Source of the DNA: an uncultured Dokdonia sp.
GTDB lineage: Bacteria; Bacteroidota; Bacteroidia; Flavobacteriales; Flavobacteriaceae
DNA length: 64,000 nucleotides
Assembly (NCBI RefSeq): GCF_947496725.1
Contig: NZ_CANMDS010000007.1
Coordinates: 62,001-126,000 of the forward strand
Direction of reading: 5' to 3'
The notes below the pieces were generated by a model. The model was not told the DNA's origin, searched no databases, and saw only the letters and a program-made list of their open reading frames with translations. Positions 16,266-26,005 of this stretch are shown here, one piece after another; position 1 is the stretch's first letter, and each line of letters starts with the position of its first letter. The translations under genes and the position numbers were made by a program.

Positions 16266-16511
16266 CTAAGCTTGTGCTTGTGGTGCCCACGATGCACAGA
16301 GCATACCTGGTGCAGCAGTTTTTGGGTTTGCACAATCACTTTCTTCATAGCGCTTGCAAGTAACACAGTTACGGTCATCCTTAAGAGCAGCCTTCATTTC
16401 AAAGCTGTCACAGGTATATGCTGAGTTTACGTGTACTTGGTGCTTGTTACAATAATTATCGTCTTTAAGTTGATCACAGTTTATACAGTTATGTGCGAGT
16501 TTAATAGCCAT
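16266..16511 (-). CDS. small eight-cysteine protein, two metal-ribbon-like repeats
   Basis: An 81-residue protein I cannot name. It is built from two homologous halves. The first has Cys at 9, 12, 21 and 34 (CINC...C...C), the second at 49, 52, 60 and 72 (CVTC...C...C). Both follow CxxC-x(7-8)-C-x(11-12)-C-x-S-[FW], as expected for two zinc or iron-sulfur binding knuckles. His24 and His27 in the first half could also ligate metal. No signal peptide, so cytoplasmic. It converges on the iron operon and shares its terminator. Possible metal storage, redox or regulatory role; none demonstrated. Confidence 0.75.
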   Translation of the reverse strand: MAIKLAHNCINCDQLKDDNYCNKHQVHVNSAYTCDSFEMKAALKDDRNCVTCKRYEESDCANPKTAAPGMLCASWAPQAQA

Positions 16512-16742
16512 TTTTTTCTTTTTTTAAGTTCGTATTCTTTCCTAAAGTTATGAATAAAGGATGTTTGAAAATTATAAATAACTGTTAATCAGGTTGTTTG
16601 TATTTAGATTGAGTAAGAATAAAGAGATAGTTGCGGTAAAATTGTTTCAAAATTTCTTAGCGATATTCTATTTAAATCACTCATTTTAAGTGTCTTAAAT
16701 GTAGATTTGATAGATGGGCGAGTTATATTGATTAATTAAGCG

Positions 16743-16750
16743 TATCTTTG
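16743..16750 (+). promoter_or_regulatory. -7 element (TATCTTTG) of guaB
   Basis: Exact TAnnTTTG. It predicts a 5' leader of about 85-90 nt that contains the palindrome at 16785. Confidence 0.55.
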
Positions 16751-16784
16751 CACGCAATTAATTGTTAGCGTGGATTTATAGTAG

Positions 16785-16804
16785 TACGCTTTCGCGAAAG
16801 CGTA
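16785..16804. repeat. iterated palindrome copy
   Basis: Perfect 20-bp copy in the guaB leader, 37 nt before the ATG; one of few intergenic copies upstream rather than downstream of a gene. Confidence 0.95.
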
Positions 16805-16841
16805 AAAAACTCCACTCTCACCTCTTAAAACAATAATTGCT

Positions 16842-18314
16842 ATGACTGCACACGAAAATAAAATTCTAGGAGAAGGGCTCACCTATGACGACGTACTTCT
16901 AGTTCCTGCTTTTTCTGAAGTATTACCTAGAGAAGTAAGCATACAATCAAAATTTACTCGCAACATCACTCTTAATGTACCTATTGTCTCTGCGGCGATG
17001 GATACGGTTACAGAGAGTCGTATGGCAATTGCTATTGCTCAAGAAGGCGGTATAGGAGTATTGCACAAAAATATGACTATAGATGAGCAGGCTATCAAGG
17101 TGCGTAAAGTAAAGCGTGCAGAGAGCGGGATGATTATAGACCCTGTGACATTACCTCTTAAATCTTTAGTAAGTGATGCAAAGGCTGCAATGCGCGAGCA
17201 TAGTATAGGAGGAATTCCTATTGTAGATGATAATGGAAAATTGATAGGTATTGTTACAAACCGTGATTTACGTTTTGAAAAAGACAATGACCGTCCGGTA
17301 AGTGAGGTGATGACATCAGAAAATCTTGTTACTGCAGCAGAGGGAACCTCTCTACAACAAGCAGAAGAGATACTTCAAAATCATAAAATAGAAAAACTAC
17401 CTGTTGTAACAGGAGATAATACACTTGTGGGGCTTATCACTTTTAGAGATATCACAAAACTTACTTTAAAGCCTAACGCAAATAAAGATAAATTTGGTCG
17501 CCTACGCGTAGCAGCTGCTATAGGTGTTACTGGTGATGCTGTAGAGCGTGCTGGAGCACTTGTAAAAGCTGGAGTAGATGCTATTGTTATAGATACAGCT
17601 CACGGTCATACTAAAGGTGTGGTAGAGGTCTTAAAATCTGTAAAAGCATCTTACCCAGAACTAGATTGTGTGGTAGGTAATATAGCTACTGGAGCAGCAG
17701 CAAAATATCTTGTAGAAGCGGGTGCAGATGCTGTAAAAGTAGGTATAGGCCCAGGATCAATCTGTACAACACGTGTTGTTGCAGGAGTTGGTTTTCCTCA
17801 GTTTAGCGCTGTGCTAGAGTGTGCAGCGGCTATAAAAGGAACAGGAGTTCCAGTAATTGCAGATGGAGGTATACGTTATACAGGTGATATCCCTAAAGCG
17901 GTTGCCGCAGGAGCAGACTGTGTGATGCTAGGTTCTTTACTTGCAGGCACAAAAGAGTCACCAGGAGAGACTATTATTTATGAAGGACGTAAGTTCAAAT
18001 CATATAGAGGTATGGGATCTGTAGAGGCTATGAAGCAAGGCTCAAAAGATCGTTACTTTCAAGATGTAGAAGATGATATTAAGAAACTAGTACCAGAAGG
18101 TATTGTAGGTCGTGTACCTTACAAAGGTGAGCTTAACGAGAGTATCCACCAGTTTGTAGGAGGTCTTAGAGCTGGTATGGGTTACTGCGGTGCTGGTAGC
18201 ATCGAGGCTCTTAAAGAAAATGGACAATTTGTAAAAATTACTGCTAGTGGTATAAACGAGAGTCACCCACACGATGTGACTATCACAAAGGAAGCTCCTA
18301 ACTATAGTAGATAG
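16842..18314 (+). CDS. guaB: inosine-5'-monophosphate dehydrogenase
   Basis: Oxidises IMP to XMP with NAD+, the committed step of GMP synthesis, in the cytoplasm. The 490-residue protein has the usual length and order: N-terminal TIM-barrel half ([20 protein letters not shown]), an inserted CBS-domain pair at about 95-210 ([23 protein letters not shown] and [23 protein letters not shown]), then the active-site loop [15 protein letters not shown] with the catalytic Cys, [15 protein letters not shown] and the mobile flap [10 protein letters not shown]. Monocistronic, with its own promoter and terminator; the palindrome occurs both in its leader and 12 nt after its stop. Confidence 0.98.
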   Translation: MTAHENKILGEGLTYDDVLLVPAFSEVLPREVSIQSKFTRNITLNVPIVSAAMDTVTESRMAIAIAQEGGIGVLHKNMTIDEQAIKVRKVKRAESGMIIDPVTLPLKSLVSDAKAAMREHSIGGIPIVDDNGKLIGIVTNRDLRFEKDNDRPVSEVMTSENLVTAAEGTSLQQAEEILQNHKIEKLPVVTGDNTLVGLITFRDITKLTLKPNANKDKFGRLRVAAAIGVTGDAVERAGALVKAGVDAIVIDTAHGHTKGVVEVLKSVKASYPELDCVVGNIATGAAAKYLVEAGADAVKVGIGPGSICTTRVVAGVGFPQFSAVLECAAAIKGTGVPVIADGGIRYTGDIPKAVAAGADCVMLGSLLAGTKESPGETIIYEGRKFKSYRGMGSVEAMKQGSKDRYFQDVEDDIKKLVPEGIVGRVPYKGELNESIHQFVGGLRAGMGYCGAGSIEALKENGQFVKITASGINESHPHDVTITKEAPNYSR

Positions 18315-18326
18315 AATTTTTTTAAT

Positions 18327-18346
18327 TACGCTTTCGCGAAAGCGTA
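18327..18346. repeat. iterated palindrome copy
   Basis: Perfect copy 12 nt after the guaB stop; symmetry extends further to AATT on both sides. Confidence 0.95.
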
Positions 18347-18368
18347 ATTACATATAGTGAAATAAAAA

Positions 18369-18397
18369 AAGAGCCGTCTCAAATTGAGGCGGCTCTT
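18369..18397. terminator. terminator between guaB and the converging T9SS gene
   Basis: Twelve-bp stem AAGAGCCGTCTC / GAGGCGGCTCTT (one G-U pair) with an A run on the left side, so it fits best the minus-strand gene but can serve guaB. Confidence 0.75.
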
Positions 18398-18419
18398 CGC
18401 ATTAAAAATTGGGGACTTA

Positions 18420-19475
18420 TTAATTTTTAATGAATCGTAGCGACTGGCTTGCTCTATCTCCAGTAAGTTTAAGGAAGTATACGCCTGTCTGTAAATCTGA
18501 AACATTAAGACTGGTCATAGCATTTTTAAGGTCAAATGACTTGACTACACTACCTACGATATTAATAATCTGTGCATTATGAATAGTCGTGTCTGTTGGG
18601 TTTGATACGGTTAGTGAGCTTTGAGCTGGATTTGGATAAATAGTGACACCAGTTTCTATTTGAGCAGTGGTAGTAGAGAGTGCTTCGGCATTTATTGCCC
18701 ACTCTAGAGTGTTAGACATAAGTTGCGCAACATCAGAACTGCTTTCCCAAAAATCTGCTCTAGAGTCTGAAGAGGGTGGATAGAGGTTTATAAATGCGCG
18801 TCTCGCATCCATAGGACCTATGTTTTCTTTAGTAATCACAAGAGGAGATCCATCTGTCCACTCTGCAACTACCGTTGCGCCACTAGCAACATATCCTTCT
18901 GCATTATGAAAAGATGCCATACCACCATCTATAGTATTGACCTCTGTAAGTATGTAACTATCTGGCTGGTGAATAGTGCCTAGACCTAAAAAAGAGTCGC
19001 TAGCTTGCCCGCATTGCATATACAGTTCATAGGGAGACCAGTTACCAGTAATAGGTATGTTTGCAGTAAAAGTGGCATCTACTACAGAACCACCACTTTC
19101 TAAGTACTCTGCGAGCACATTGCCAAAAGCAACAGGATCATTAGGCTCATTATCTGTAAAGGTAAATACAGCGTCATATGCTTGTAATTCTTCTAATGTA
19201 GGCGTGGCAGATGTTGTATTAAATGTGACAACATCGTGTTTGCCTATAGTTTCAATTTTTTCTTCAATATCAAAAAGCCATACAGCGTGTGCGGGTGAGG
19301 CAGCTATAAGAACGGTGGAGCTAGAAGAACTACGTAGGTTCTGATTGCCATAATGATTTTGATAGCCAGTAAGTGTGTCAGAAATTTGTGTTGCAGAGCC
19401 GCTCCCCTGTGCGAAACTCTGAGAACCAATTAGGAGTAAAAGGGTCGTAAGTAATGGTGTTGTAATTTTCTTCAT
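18420..19475 (-). CDS. T9SS-secreted protein with type A sorting domain
   Basis: Exported protein of 351 residues. Signal peptide LLLLIGSQSFAQ, then a roughly 230-residue domain (VLIAASPAHAVWLFDIEEKI, DAVFTFTDNEP, VLAEYLESGGSVVDATF) that looks like an alpha/beta, ThuA or glutamine-amidotransferase-like fold, then a C-terminal Por-type sorting domain from about residue 278 (IYPNPAQSSLTVSN, NIVGSVVKSFDL, LQTGVYFLKL, SLRFIKN). The last part is the signal for type IX secretion and surface attachment or release. The catalytic Cys of true amidotransferases is not evident. Single gene; a short palindrome lies just upstream of its start. Confidence 0.85.
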   Translation of the reverse strand: MKKITTPLLTTLLLLIGSQSFAQGSGSATQISDTLTGYQNHYGNQNLRSSSSSTVLIAASPAHAVWLFDIEEKIETIGKHDVVTFNTTSATPTLEELQAYDAVFTFTDNEPNDPVAFGNVLAEYLESGGSVVDATFTANIPITGNWSPYELYMQCGQASDSFLGLGTIHQPDSYILTEVNTIDGGMASFHNAEGYVASGATVVAEWTDGSPLVITKENIGPMDARRAFINLYPPSSDSRADFWESSSDVAQLMSNTLEWAINAEALSTTTAQIETGVTIYPNPAQSSLTVSNPTDTTIHNAQIINIVGSVVKSFDLKNAMTSLNVSDLQTGVYFLKLTGDRASQSLRFIKN

Positions 19476-21537
<2,062 letters not shown>

Positions 21538-21574
21538 ATAAACCCTTTGGCGAGTAAATTGCTTTGAGAAAATC

Positions 21575-21592
21575 ACGCTTTCGCGAAAGCGT
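21575..21592. repeat. iterated palindrome copy
   Basis: Perfect ACGC...GCGT copy in the 85-nt gap between pyrG and yidC, 37 nt after the pyrG stop. Confidence 0.95.
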
Positions 21593-21622
21593 AATCAAAA
21601 AACACCCACCTAAACAGGATTA

Positions 21623-23509
21623 ATGAAAAAGAACTTTGACACAAATTCACTTATTGGAATGCTCCTTATGGGAGGTATCCTTTTATGGATCATCTACTTT
21701 AATAAGCCTACAGCCGAAGAGCTAGAAGCTGAGAAAGCGGCACAAACAGAGCAGGTAGAATCACAAGATACAGATGTAGCTAGCCTGCCAGTTGCACAAA
21801 CAGCTCCTGCAGTAGCATCAGACTCTATTACAAATATTGCATTACAAAACAGACTAGGTGCATTTGCATACTCTGGCTCATTACCATCTGCAAAGGAGGG
21901 AGCAACCACTACCATTTCTAACGATGTTTTAGAAATTAAAGTGAGTAATAAAGGTGGATATATAACAGAGGTGAAGATGCTACAGCATAGCACTTATGAC
22001 TCGATACCTGTATACCTTATTAAAGATGGTAACAGTACTTTTAATGTAAGTTTTAGTACGTCTGATAACCGTAATCTTAATACTAAAGACTTGTTTTTTG
22101 AGCCTAGTCTTTCTAAAAACGGTAACAACGATGTGTTATCTATGAAGCTTAAGGTTTCTAATAACGAGTACCTAGAGTATCGTTACGAGCTTAAGGAAGG
22201 CGATTATATGATGGATTTTGGGATGCGTTCTCAAGGACTTTCTACTAGACTTAACACATCAAACCCTATGCGTATGCAGTGGGATTTTAAAGGGATGCGT
22301 CACGCACGTAGCCAGTCTTATGAAAATAGATACACGCGTCTTACATACAAGTATGAAGAAGATAAAACAGATAAGCTTTCACCAGCAGGAGATGATGATG
22401 AGATAGAAGAGGATCTTGTGTGGATGAACTACCGCCAGCACTTCTTTAGCTCAATGCTTATCTCTGAGACACCTTTTAAAGAAGCGAGACTTACCTCAAA
22501 AGATCTTTATAAAGAAGCAGACGATAGAGATGAAGAAACCATATTTACAAAACAGTATGGATCTGACGTTTTACTAGAAGCCAAAAACGGAGAGCTAGAC
22601 TACGCAATGCAGATGTACTACGGCCCTACAGATTACACAATCCTTAAGTCTTATGATCAAGGACTAGATGAGGCAATGCCATTAGGGTGGGGGATATTTG
22701 GGTTCTTAAATAAGTACCTCGTTATCCCTTTCTTTGGGTTCTTATCTGGATTTTTACCAGCAGGTATTGCTATTATAGTAATGACTATTGTTATAAAATT
22801 ATTTTTATCTCCTGTACAGTATAAACAGTACACGTCACAGGCTAAGATGAAGATTCTTAAGCCAGAAATTGCTGCTATCTCAGAGAAGTATAAAGATAAC
22901 GCAATGAAGAAGCAGCAGGAGACTATGGCGCTGTATAGTAAGGCAGGGGCAAGTCCCGCTGCAGGTTGTTTACCAGCGTTATTGCAAATTCCAGTGTTTT
23001 ATGCGCTATTTACTTTCTTCCCATCTGCGTTTGATTTAAGAGGAAAAAGCTTCTTATGGGCAGATGATTTATCTAGCTATGATGAGATTGCAAAGCTTCC
23101 GTTTGAGATTCCTTTTTATGGTGATCACGTGAGTTTATTTCCTATACTAGCTGCAGTTACTATTTTCTTCTCTATGAGATTAACTACAGGTAACCAGCAA
23201 ATGCAACAGCCTACTCAAGAAGGTATGCCAGATATGAGTAAGATGATGAAGTATATGATGTACTTCTCACCATTACTTATGCTTGTTTTCTTTAATCAGT
23301 ATGCAAGTGGTCTGAGTTTATATTACTTTATTTCTAACTTACTTACTATAGGTATTATCTTAGTTATTAAAAACGTGATTATCGACGAAGAGAAGATAAG
23401 AGCAAAGATAGAAGTGAAAAAAGCTAAGCCTAAGAAGCAAGGTAAGTTTGCAAAGAAAATGCAACAAATGATGGAGCAAGCAGAGCAACAGCAGAAAAAC
23501 AAAAAGTAA
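21623..23509 (+). CDS. yidC: membrane protein insertase YidC
   Basis: Inserts and folds inner-membrane proteins, with or without SecYEG. The 628-residue protein has the Gram-negative layout: an N-terminal membrane anchor (LIGMLLMGGILLWIIYF), a large periplasmic beta-sandwich domain to about residue 355, then the conserved five-helix core with FLSGFLPAGIAIIVMTIVIKLFLSPVQYKQYTSQAKM, a cytoplasmic coiled-coil hairpin rich in Lys and Gln, AAGCLPALLQIPVFYALFTFF and FNQYASGLSLYYFISNLL, and a basic C-terminal tail. Length and motifs are normal for Bacteroidota. Ends at a strong terminator. Confidence 0.98.
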   Translation: MKKNFDTNSLIGMLLMGGILLWIIYFNKPTAEELEAEKAAQTEQVESQDTDVASLPVAQTAPAVASDSITNIALQNRLGAFAYSGSLPSAKEGATTTISNDVLEIKVSNKGGYITEVKMLQHSTYDSIPVYLIKDGNSTFNVSFSTSDNRNLNTKDLFFEPSLSKNGNNDVLSMKLKVSNNEYLEYRYELKEGDYMMDFGMRSQGLSTRLNTSNPMRMQWDFKGMRHARSQSYENRYTRLTYKYEEDKTDKLSPAGDDDEIEEDLVWMNYRQHFFSSMLISETPFKEARLTSKDLYKEADDRDEETIFTKQYGSDVLLEAKNGELDYAMQMYYGPTDYTILKSYDQGLDEAMPLGWGIFGFLNKYLVIPFFGFLSGFLPAGIAIIVMTIVIKLFLSPVQYKQYTSQAKMKILKPEIAAISEKYKDNAMKKQQETMALYSKAGASPAAGCLPALLQIPVFYALFTFFPSAFDLRGKSFLWADDLSSYDEIAKLPFEIPFYGDHVSLFPILAAVTIFFSMRLTTGNQQMQQPTQEGMPDMSKMMKYMMYFSPLLMLVFFNQYASGLSLYYFISNLLTIGIILVIKNVIIDEEKIRAKIEVKKAKPKKQGKFAKKMQQMMEQAEQQQKNKK

Positions 23510-23534
23510 GCTGCTTCTTTATAAATATCATATC

Positions 23535-23566
23535 AAAAACTCCTACCTCTTCAGGTAGGAGTTTTT
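23535..23566 (+). terminator. terminator of yidC
   Basis: Fourteen-bp stem AAAAACTCCTACCT / AGGTAGGAGTTTTT with loop CTTC and a T run. Confidence 0.92.
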
Positions 23567-23588
23567 TTAGTTTTTATGGGGTATGAGA

Positions 23589-23606
23589 GCGCTTTCGCGA
23601 AAGCGT
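23589..23606. repeat. iterated palindrome copy
   Basis: GCGCTTTCGCGAAAGCGT, exact core with one outer mismatch, between the yidC terminator and the ECF promoter. Confidence 0.93.
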
Positions 23607-23628
23607 AAAAAGAAAATGTAACAACTGC

Positions 23629-23656
23629 TGTAACAAAACCTATGATGTATCGTCTT
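23629..23656 (+). promoter_or_regulatory. ECF-type promoter of the sigma operon
   Basis: TGTAACAA at 23629-23636 and CGTC at 23651-23654 with 16 nt between AAC and CGTC, the classical ECF -35/-10 layout, 26 nt before the ATG. A second TGTAACAA copy lies 12 bp upstream (23617). Suggests autoregulation by the encoded sigma factor. Confidence 0.6.
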
Positions 23657-23679
23657 CCTAATAACTAACCAATTAATCG

Positions 23680-24189
23680 ATGGACCAACACTCGTTCATA
23701 AAGCTTGTAAATCCTTTTAAGGATAAGATATATCGCGTTGCAAAGCGATTGCTCGTATCACAAGATGAGGCGCAAGATGCTACGCAGGAAGTACTACTGC
23801 GACTATGGACAAAGAGGTCTAAAATAAAAGAATATCGAAGTGTTGAAGCATTTGCGATGACGATGACAAAAAATTATTGCTACGATAAGCTTAAAGCTAA
23901 GGGAAGCAATAATCTTAAAATCGTTCATAACAATTATGAAGATCACTCAGGTAATACAAGCAAGCATATTGAGGTTGCAGATGAGGTCGCGTGGGTGTTT
24001 AAACTTATGGAAGACCTACCAGAGCAACAACGACTTATTGTACAAATGAGAGATGTAGAGCAAATGGACAATGCAGAGATTGCCGTGGCACTCCAGATGA
24101 ATGAGACCGCTGTGCGAGTAGCACTCTCTAGAGCCCGCAAAAAACTAAGAGAAGAATTGATTAAAAAACGAAATTATGGAATCTCATAA
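23680..24189 (+). CDS. ECF-family RNA polymerase sigma factor
   Basis: Alternative sigma factor of 169 residues. Region 2 is at about 10-75 (FKDKIYRVAKRLLVSQDEAQDATQEVLLRLWTK, with the core-binding and -10-reading helix), region 4 at about 108-160 (LPEQQRLIVQMRDVEQMDNAEIAVALQMNETAVRVALSRARKKL) with the helix-turn-helix that reads the -35 box. No extra C-terminal domain. The stop overlaps the next gene by 14 bp, as usual for a sigma/anti-sigma pair. The promoter upstream has ECF-type elements, so positive autoregulation is likely. Controlled genes should include the three genes that follow. Confidence 0.93.
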   Translation: MDQHSFIKLVNPFKDKIYRVAKRLLVSQDEAQDATQEVLLRLWTKRSKIKEYRSVEAFAMTMTKNYCYDKLKAKGSNNLKIVHNNYEDHSGNTSKHIEVADEVAWVFKLMEDLPEQQRLIVQMRDVEQMDNAEIAVALQMNETAVRVALSRARKKLREELIKKRNYGIS

Positions 24190-24613
24190 TATAGAGAAAC
24201 TACTAGAAGATTACTTTGAAGGAAGTACCACGCTCCAGCAAGAAACAAAACTACGTGACTACTTTACGGGTGATAACGTGGCGCCACATCTTAAAGAGTA
24301 TGAAAGTATGTTTACAGCATTTGCCGTAGCAAGTGAAGAGACTTATGATAGACCTATTGTATTACCTAAGCAGCACAAGCCTAGATATAGATTTATGGCA
24401 AGTGCAGCAGCAGCGGTAATAGTAGGACTAGTAATCTGGACACAAGGTACTCAGGTAGATAATCGTATCTCTACAAATTATGAAAACGAAGAAGTAGCCA
24501 TCTTAAAAACCAAGCAAGCTCTTGGTATGATGTCTCAAATGATTAACAGTAGCACCACACAGCTGGATGTGGTAGAAGAATTTGACAAAGCCTCTAGCAC
24601 CTTATTTAAATAA
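24176..24613 (+). CDS. putative anti-sigma factor, single-pass membrane protein
   Basis: 145-residue protein whose start overlaps the sigma gene by 14 bp. The N-terminal 65 residues (NIEKLLEDYFEGSTTLQQETKLRDYF) form an acidic helical region like that of cytoplasmic anti-sigma domains, followed by one membrane helix at about 79-95 (MASAAAAVIVGLVIW) and a 50-residue periplasmic tail. No zinc motif (HxxxCxxC) of the ZAS type is present. Function as anti-sigma is inferred from position, topology and length, not from a clear family match. Confidence 0.7.
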   Translation: MESHNIEKLLEDYFEGSTTLQQETKLRDYFTGDNVAPHLKEYESMFTAFAVASEETYDRPIVLPKQHKPRYRFMASAAAAVIVGLVIWTQGTQVDNRISTNYENEEVAILKTKQALGMMSQMINSSTTQLDVVEEFDKASSTLFK

Positions 24614-24632
24614 AAATCAAAAAACAAAGAAG

Positions 24633-25169
24633 ATGAAAAAGTTAATAATGATAGCAGCTCTTGCATTAGTAACCCTAGCAAGTAACGCTCAGAGCCCTTT
24701 TGATAAGTACGAAGATCTTAAAGGAGTAAGCTCTATAGTAATGAACCAGAAGATGTTTAAGCTACTCAGTAAAGTAGACCTTAACTCATCAGACCCAGAG
24801 ATGCAGCAGTACATAAACCTAGTAGATAATCTAGAGAATGTAAAAATGTATACCAGTGCAAATGCAGGTATAATGGACCAGATGAACGCCTCTATGAAAG
24901 GCTACATAGCAAGCAGCGGTTTACAAGAACTAATGCGAGCAAAAGACGATGGTAAGAATGTAAAGTTTTACTATAAAGAAGGAAGTAGTGAAGACTATGT
25001 AAAAGAGTTTGTAATGTTCTTAAACGGAAATATGGAAGGTGAGCAACGCGCTGTATTCTTTCAGGTAACTGGAAACATAGATTTAAAGCAAATATCTAAG
25101 CTAGCTCAAGACCTAGATTTTAAAGGGAGTGAAGCTCTTAAGGAAGTTCAAAACGCAAAAAAGTCATAA
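24633..25169 (+). CDS. DUF4252 exported protein
   Basis: Exported protein of 178 residues with signal peptide MIAALALVTLASNAQS. The body matches DUF4252, a small Bacteroidota family often found behind ECF sigma genes; function unknown. I start at 24633 because the signal peptide begins there (MKKLIMIAAL); the in-frame ATG at 24582 lies within the preceding gene and would add a non-signal leader. It is 19 nt after the anti-sigma gene and 1 nt before the second DUF4252 gene. Confidence 0.82.
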   Translation: MKKLIMIAALALVTLASNAQSPFDKYEDLKGVSSIVMNQKMFKLLSKVDLNSSDPEMQQYINLVDNLENVKMYTSANAGIMDQMNASMKGYIASSGLQELMRAKDDGKNVKFYYKEGSSEDYVKEFVMFLNGNMEGEQRAVFFQVTGNIDLKQISKLAQDLDFKGSEALKEVQNAKKS

Positions 25170-25170
25170 T

Positions 25171-25719
25171 ATGTATAACACAATAAAAACAGTAGTAGCA
25201 GCCTTTGCGGTGGTGCTCACACTTGCAAGTTGTAGTAATAAACAATCGTTGCAAGAGTATTATGTAGATAATCAAGAAAACGGCGACTTTATTCTTGTAG
25301 ACGTACCTACTAGTTTACTAGGTAAAAATGTAGAGGCGTTAAGTGAAGAGCAGCAAGAGGTTTTTAAAACCGTGCGTAAAATAAACCTAATGGCATACCA
25401 GACTAAGTCTGGTGACACGGCAGCAATGCAAGTAGAGCGCGATAAGGTAAAAGACATCCTTACCTCAGATGATTATGAGGAGCTTATGAAAGCCAGCGGA
25501 GATATGGGACAAATGCGTCTCTATTTTAAAGGAGAAGAAGATGCTATAGATGAGGTGATCTTCTTTGGTGCAGATGATAATAAAGGTTTTATGCTTGCTC
25601 GCTTACTAGGTAATGATATGAATATAGGAGATATGATGCGTATGGCAGAGTCTCTAGAAAAGAGTGATATAGATGTATCACAATTTGGAAGCATTATGGA
25701 AGTTTTTGATAATAAATAA
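25171..25719 (+). CDS. DUF4252 lipoprotein
   Basis: 182-residue lipoprotein (signal VVLTLASC, lipidated Cys20), a diverged paralogue of the preceding DUF4252 protein (both contain a hydrophobic-acidic core with KGEEDAIDEVIFF- or KEFVMFLNG-type segments). I set the start at 25171 because it gives a proper lipoprotein signal; the in-frame ATG at 25129 lies in the upstream gene. Last gene of the sigma operon, closed by a terminator. Probably envelope-stress related, by context only. Confidence 0.8.
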   Translation: MYNTIKTVVAAFAVVLTLASCSNKQSLQEYYVDNQENGDFILVDVPTSLLGKNVEALSEEQQEVFKTVRKINLMAYQTKSGDTAAMQVERDKVKDILTSDDYEELMKASGDMGQMRLYFKGEEDAIDEVIFFGADDNKGFMLARLLGNDMNIGDMMRMAESLEKSDIDVSQFGSIMEVFDNK

Positions 25720-25773
25720 AGTCAAAAAATGTTGAACGCATAAGCCCTATTTGGCGATAGGCTTTCCATATAT

Positions 25774-25797
25774 AGAGGTACCCGCAAGGGTGCCTCT
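25774..25797 (+). terminator. terminator of the sigma-factor operon
   Basis: Ten-bp stem AGAGGTACCC / GGGTGCCTCT with GCAA loop, followed by nine T residues. Confidence 0.92.
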
Positions 25798-25834
25798 TTT
25801 TTTTTGGAGTATATTCAGCAGGTGTATTTACAAG

Positions 25835-25925
25835 AGCAGTATCCCGCTTTACGTTGCAATTCCTCGGGATGGCACAGCCAGCCCTGCGGGATTTACACTA
25901 CAATCGGGGCTAGCTATGAGATTTA
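25835..25925. repeat. GC-rich structured intergenic element
   Basis: A GC-rich patch in AT-rich surroundings, with ATCCCGC at 25841-25847 able to pair with GCGGGAT at 25886-25892, and a nested CGGGAT at 25865-25870. It looks like a remnant of a dispersed intergenic repeat; no reading frame in it is convincing. Confidence 0.4.
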
Positions 25926-26005
25926 TAGAGTACTCCCTTAGTACCTTATAATTGGCAAGTATATTTTCATCTAAACGTGTATCTTAGACAACCTAATTTT
26001 ACGAT

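Larger units (their letters stand above)
16512..16841. other. 330-bp intergenic region
   Basis: Divergent region between the Cys-rich gene and guaB. It holds an exact -7 element for guaB at 16743-16750 and a genomic palindrome at 16785-16804 in the guaB leader. No other structure or reading frame worth calling. Confidence 0.6.

Noticed and set aside
25751-25951. 66-codon plus-strand frame after the sigma operon
   Set aside because: It spans the terminator hairpin and the GC-rich patch, and its protein has no sensible composition.
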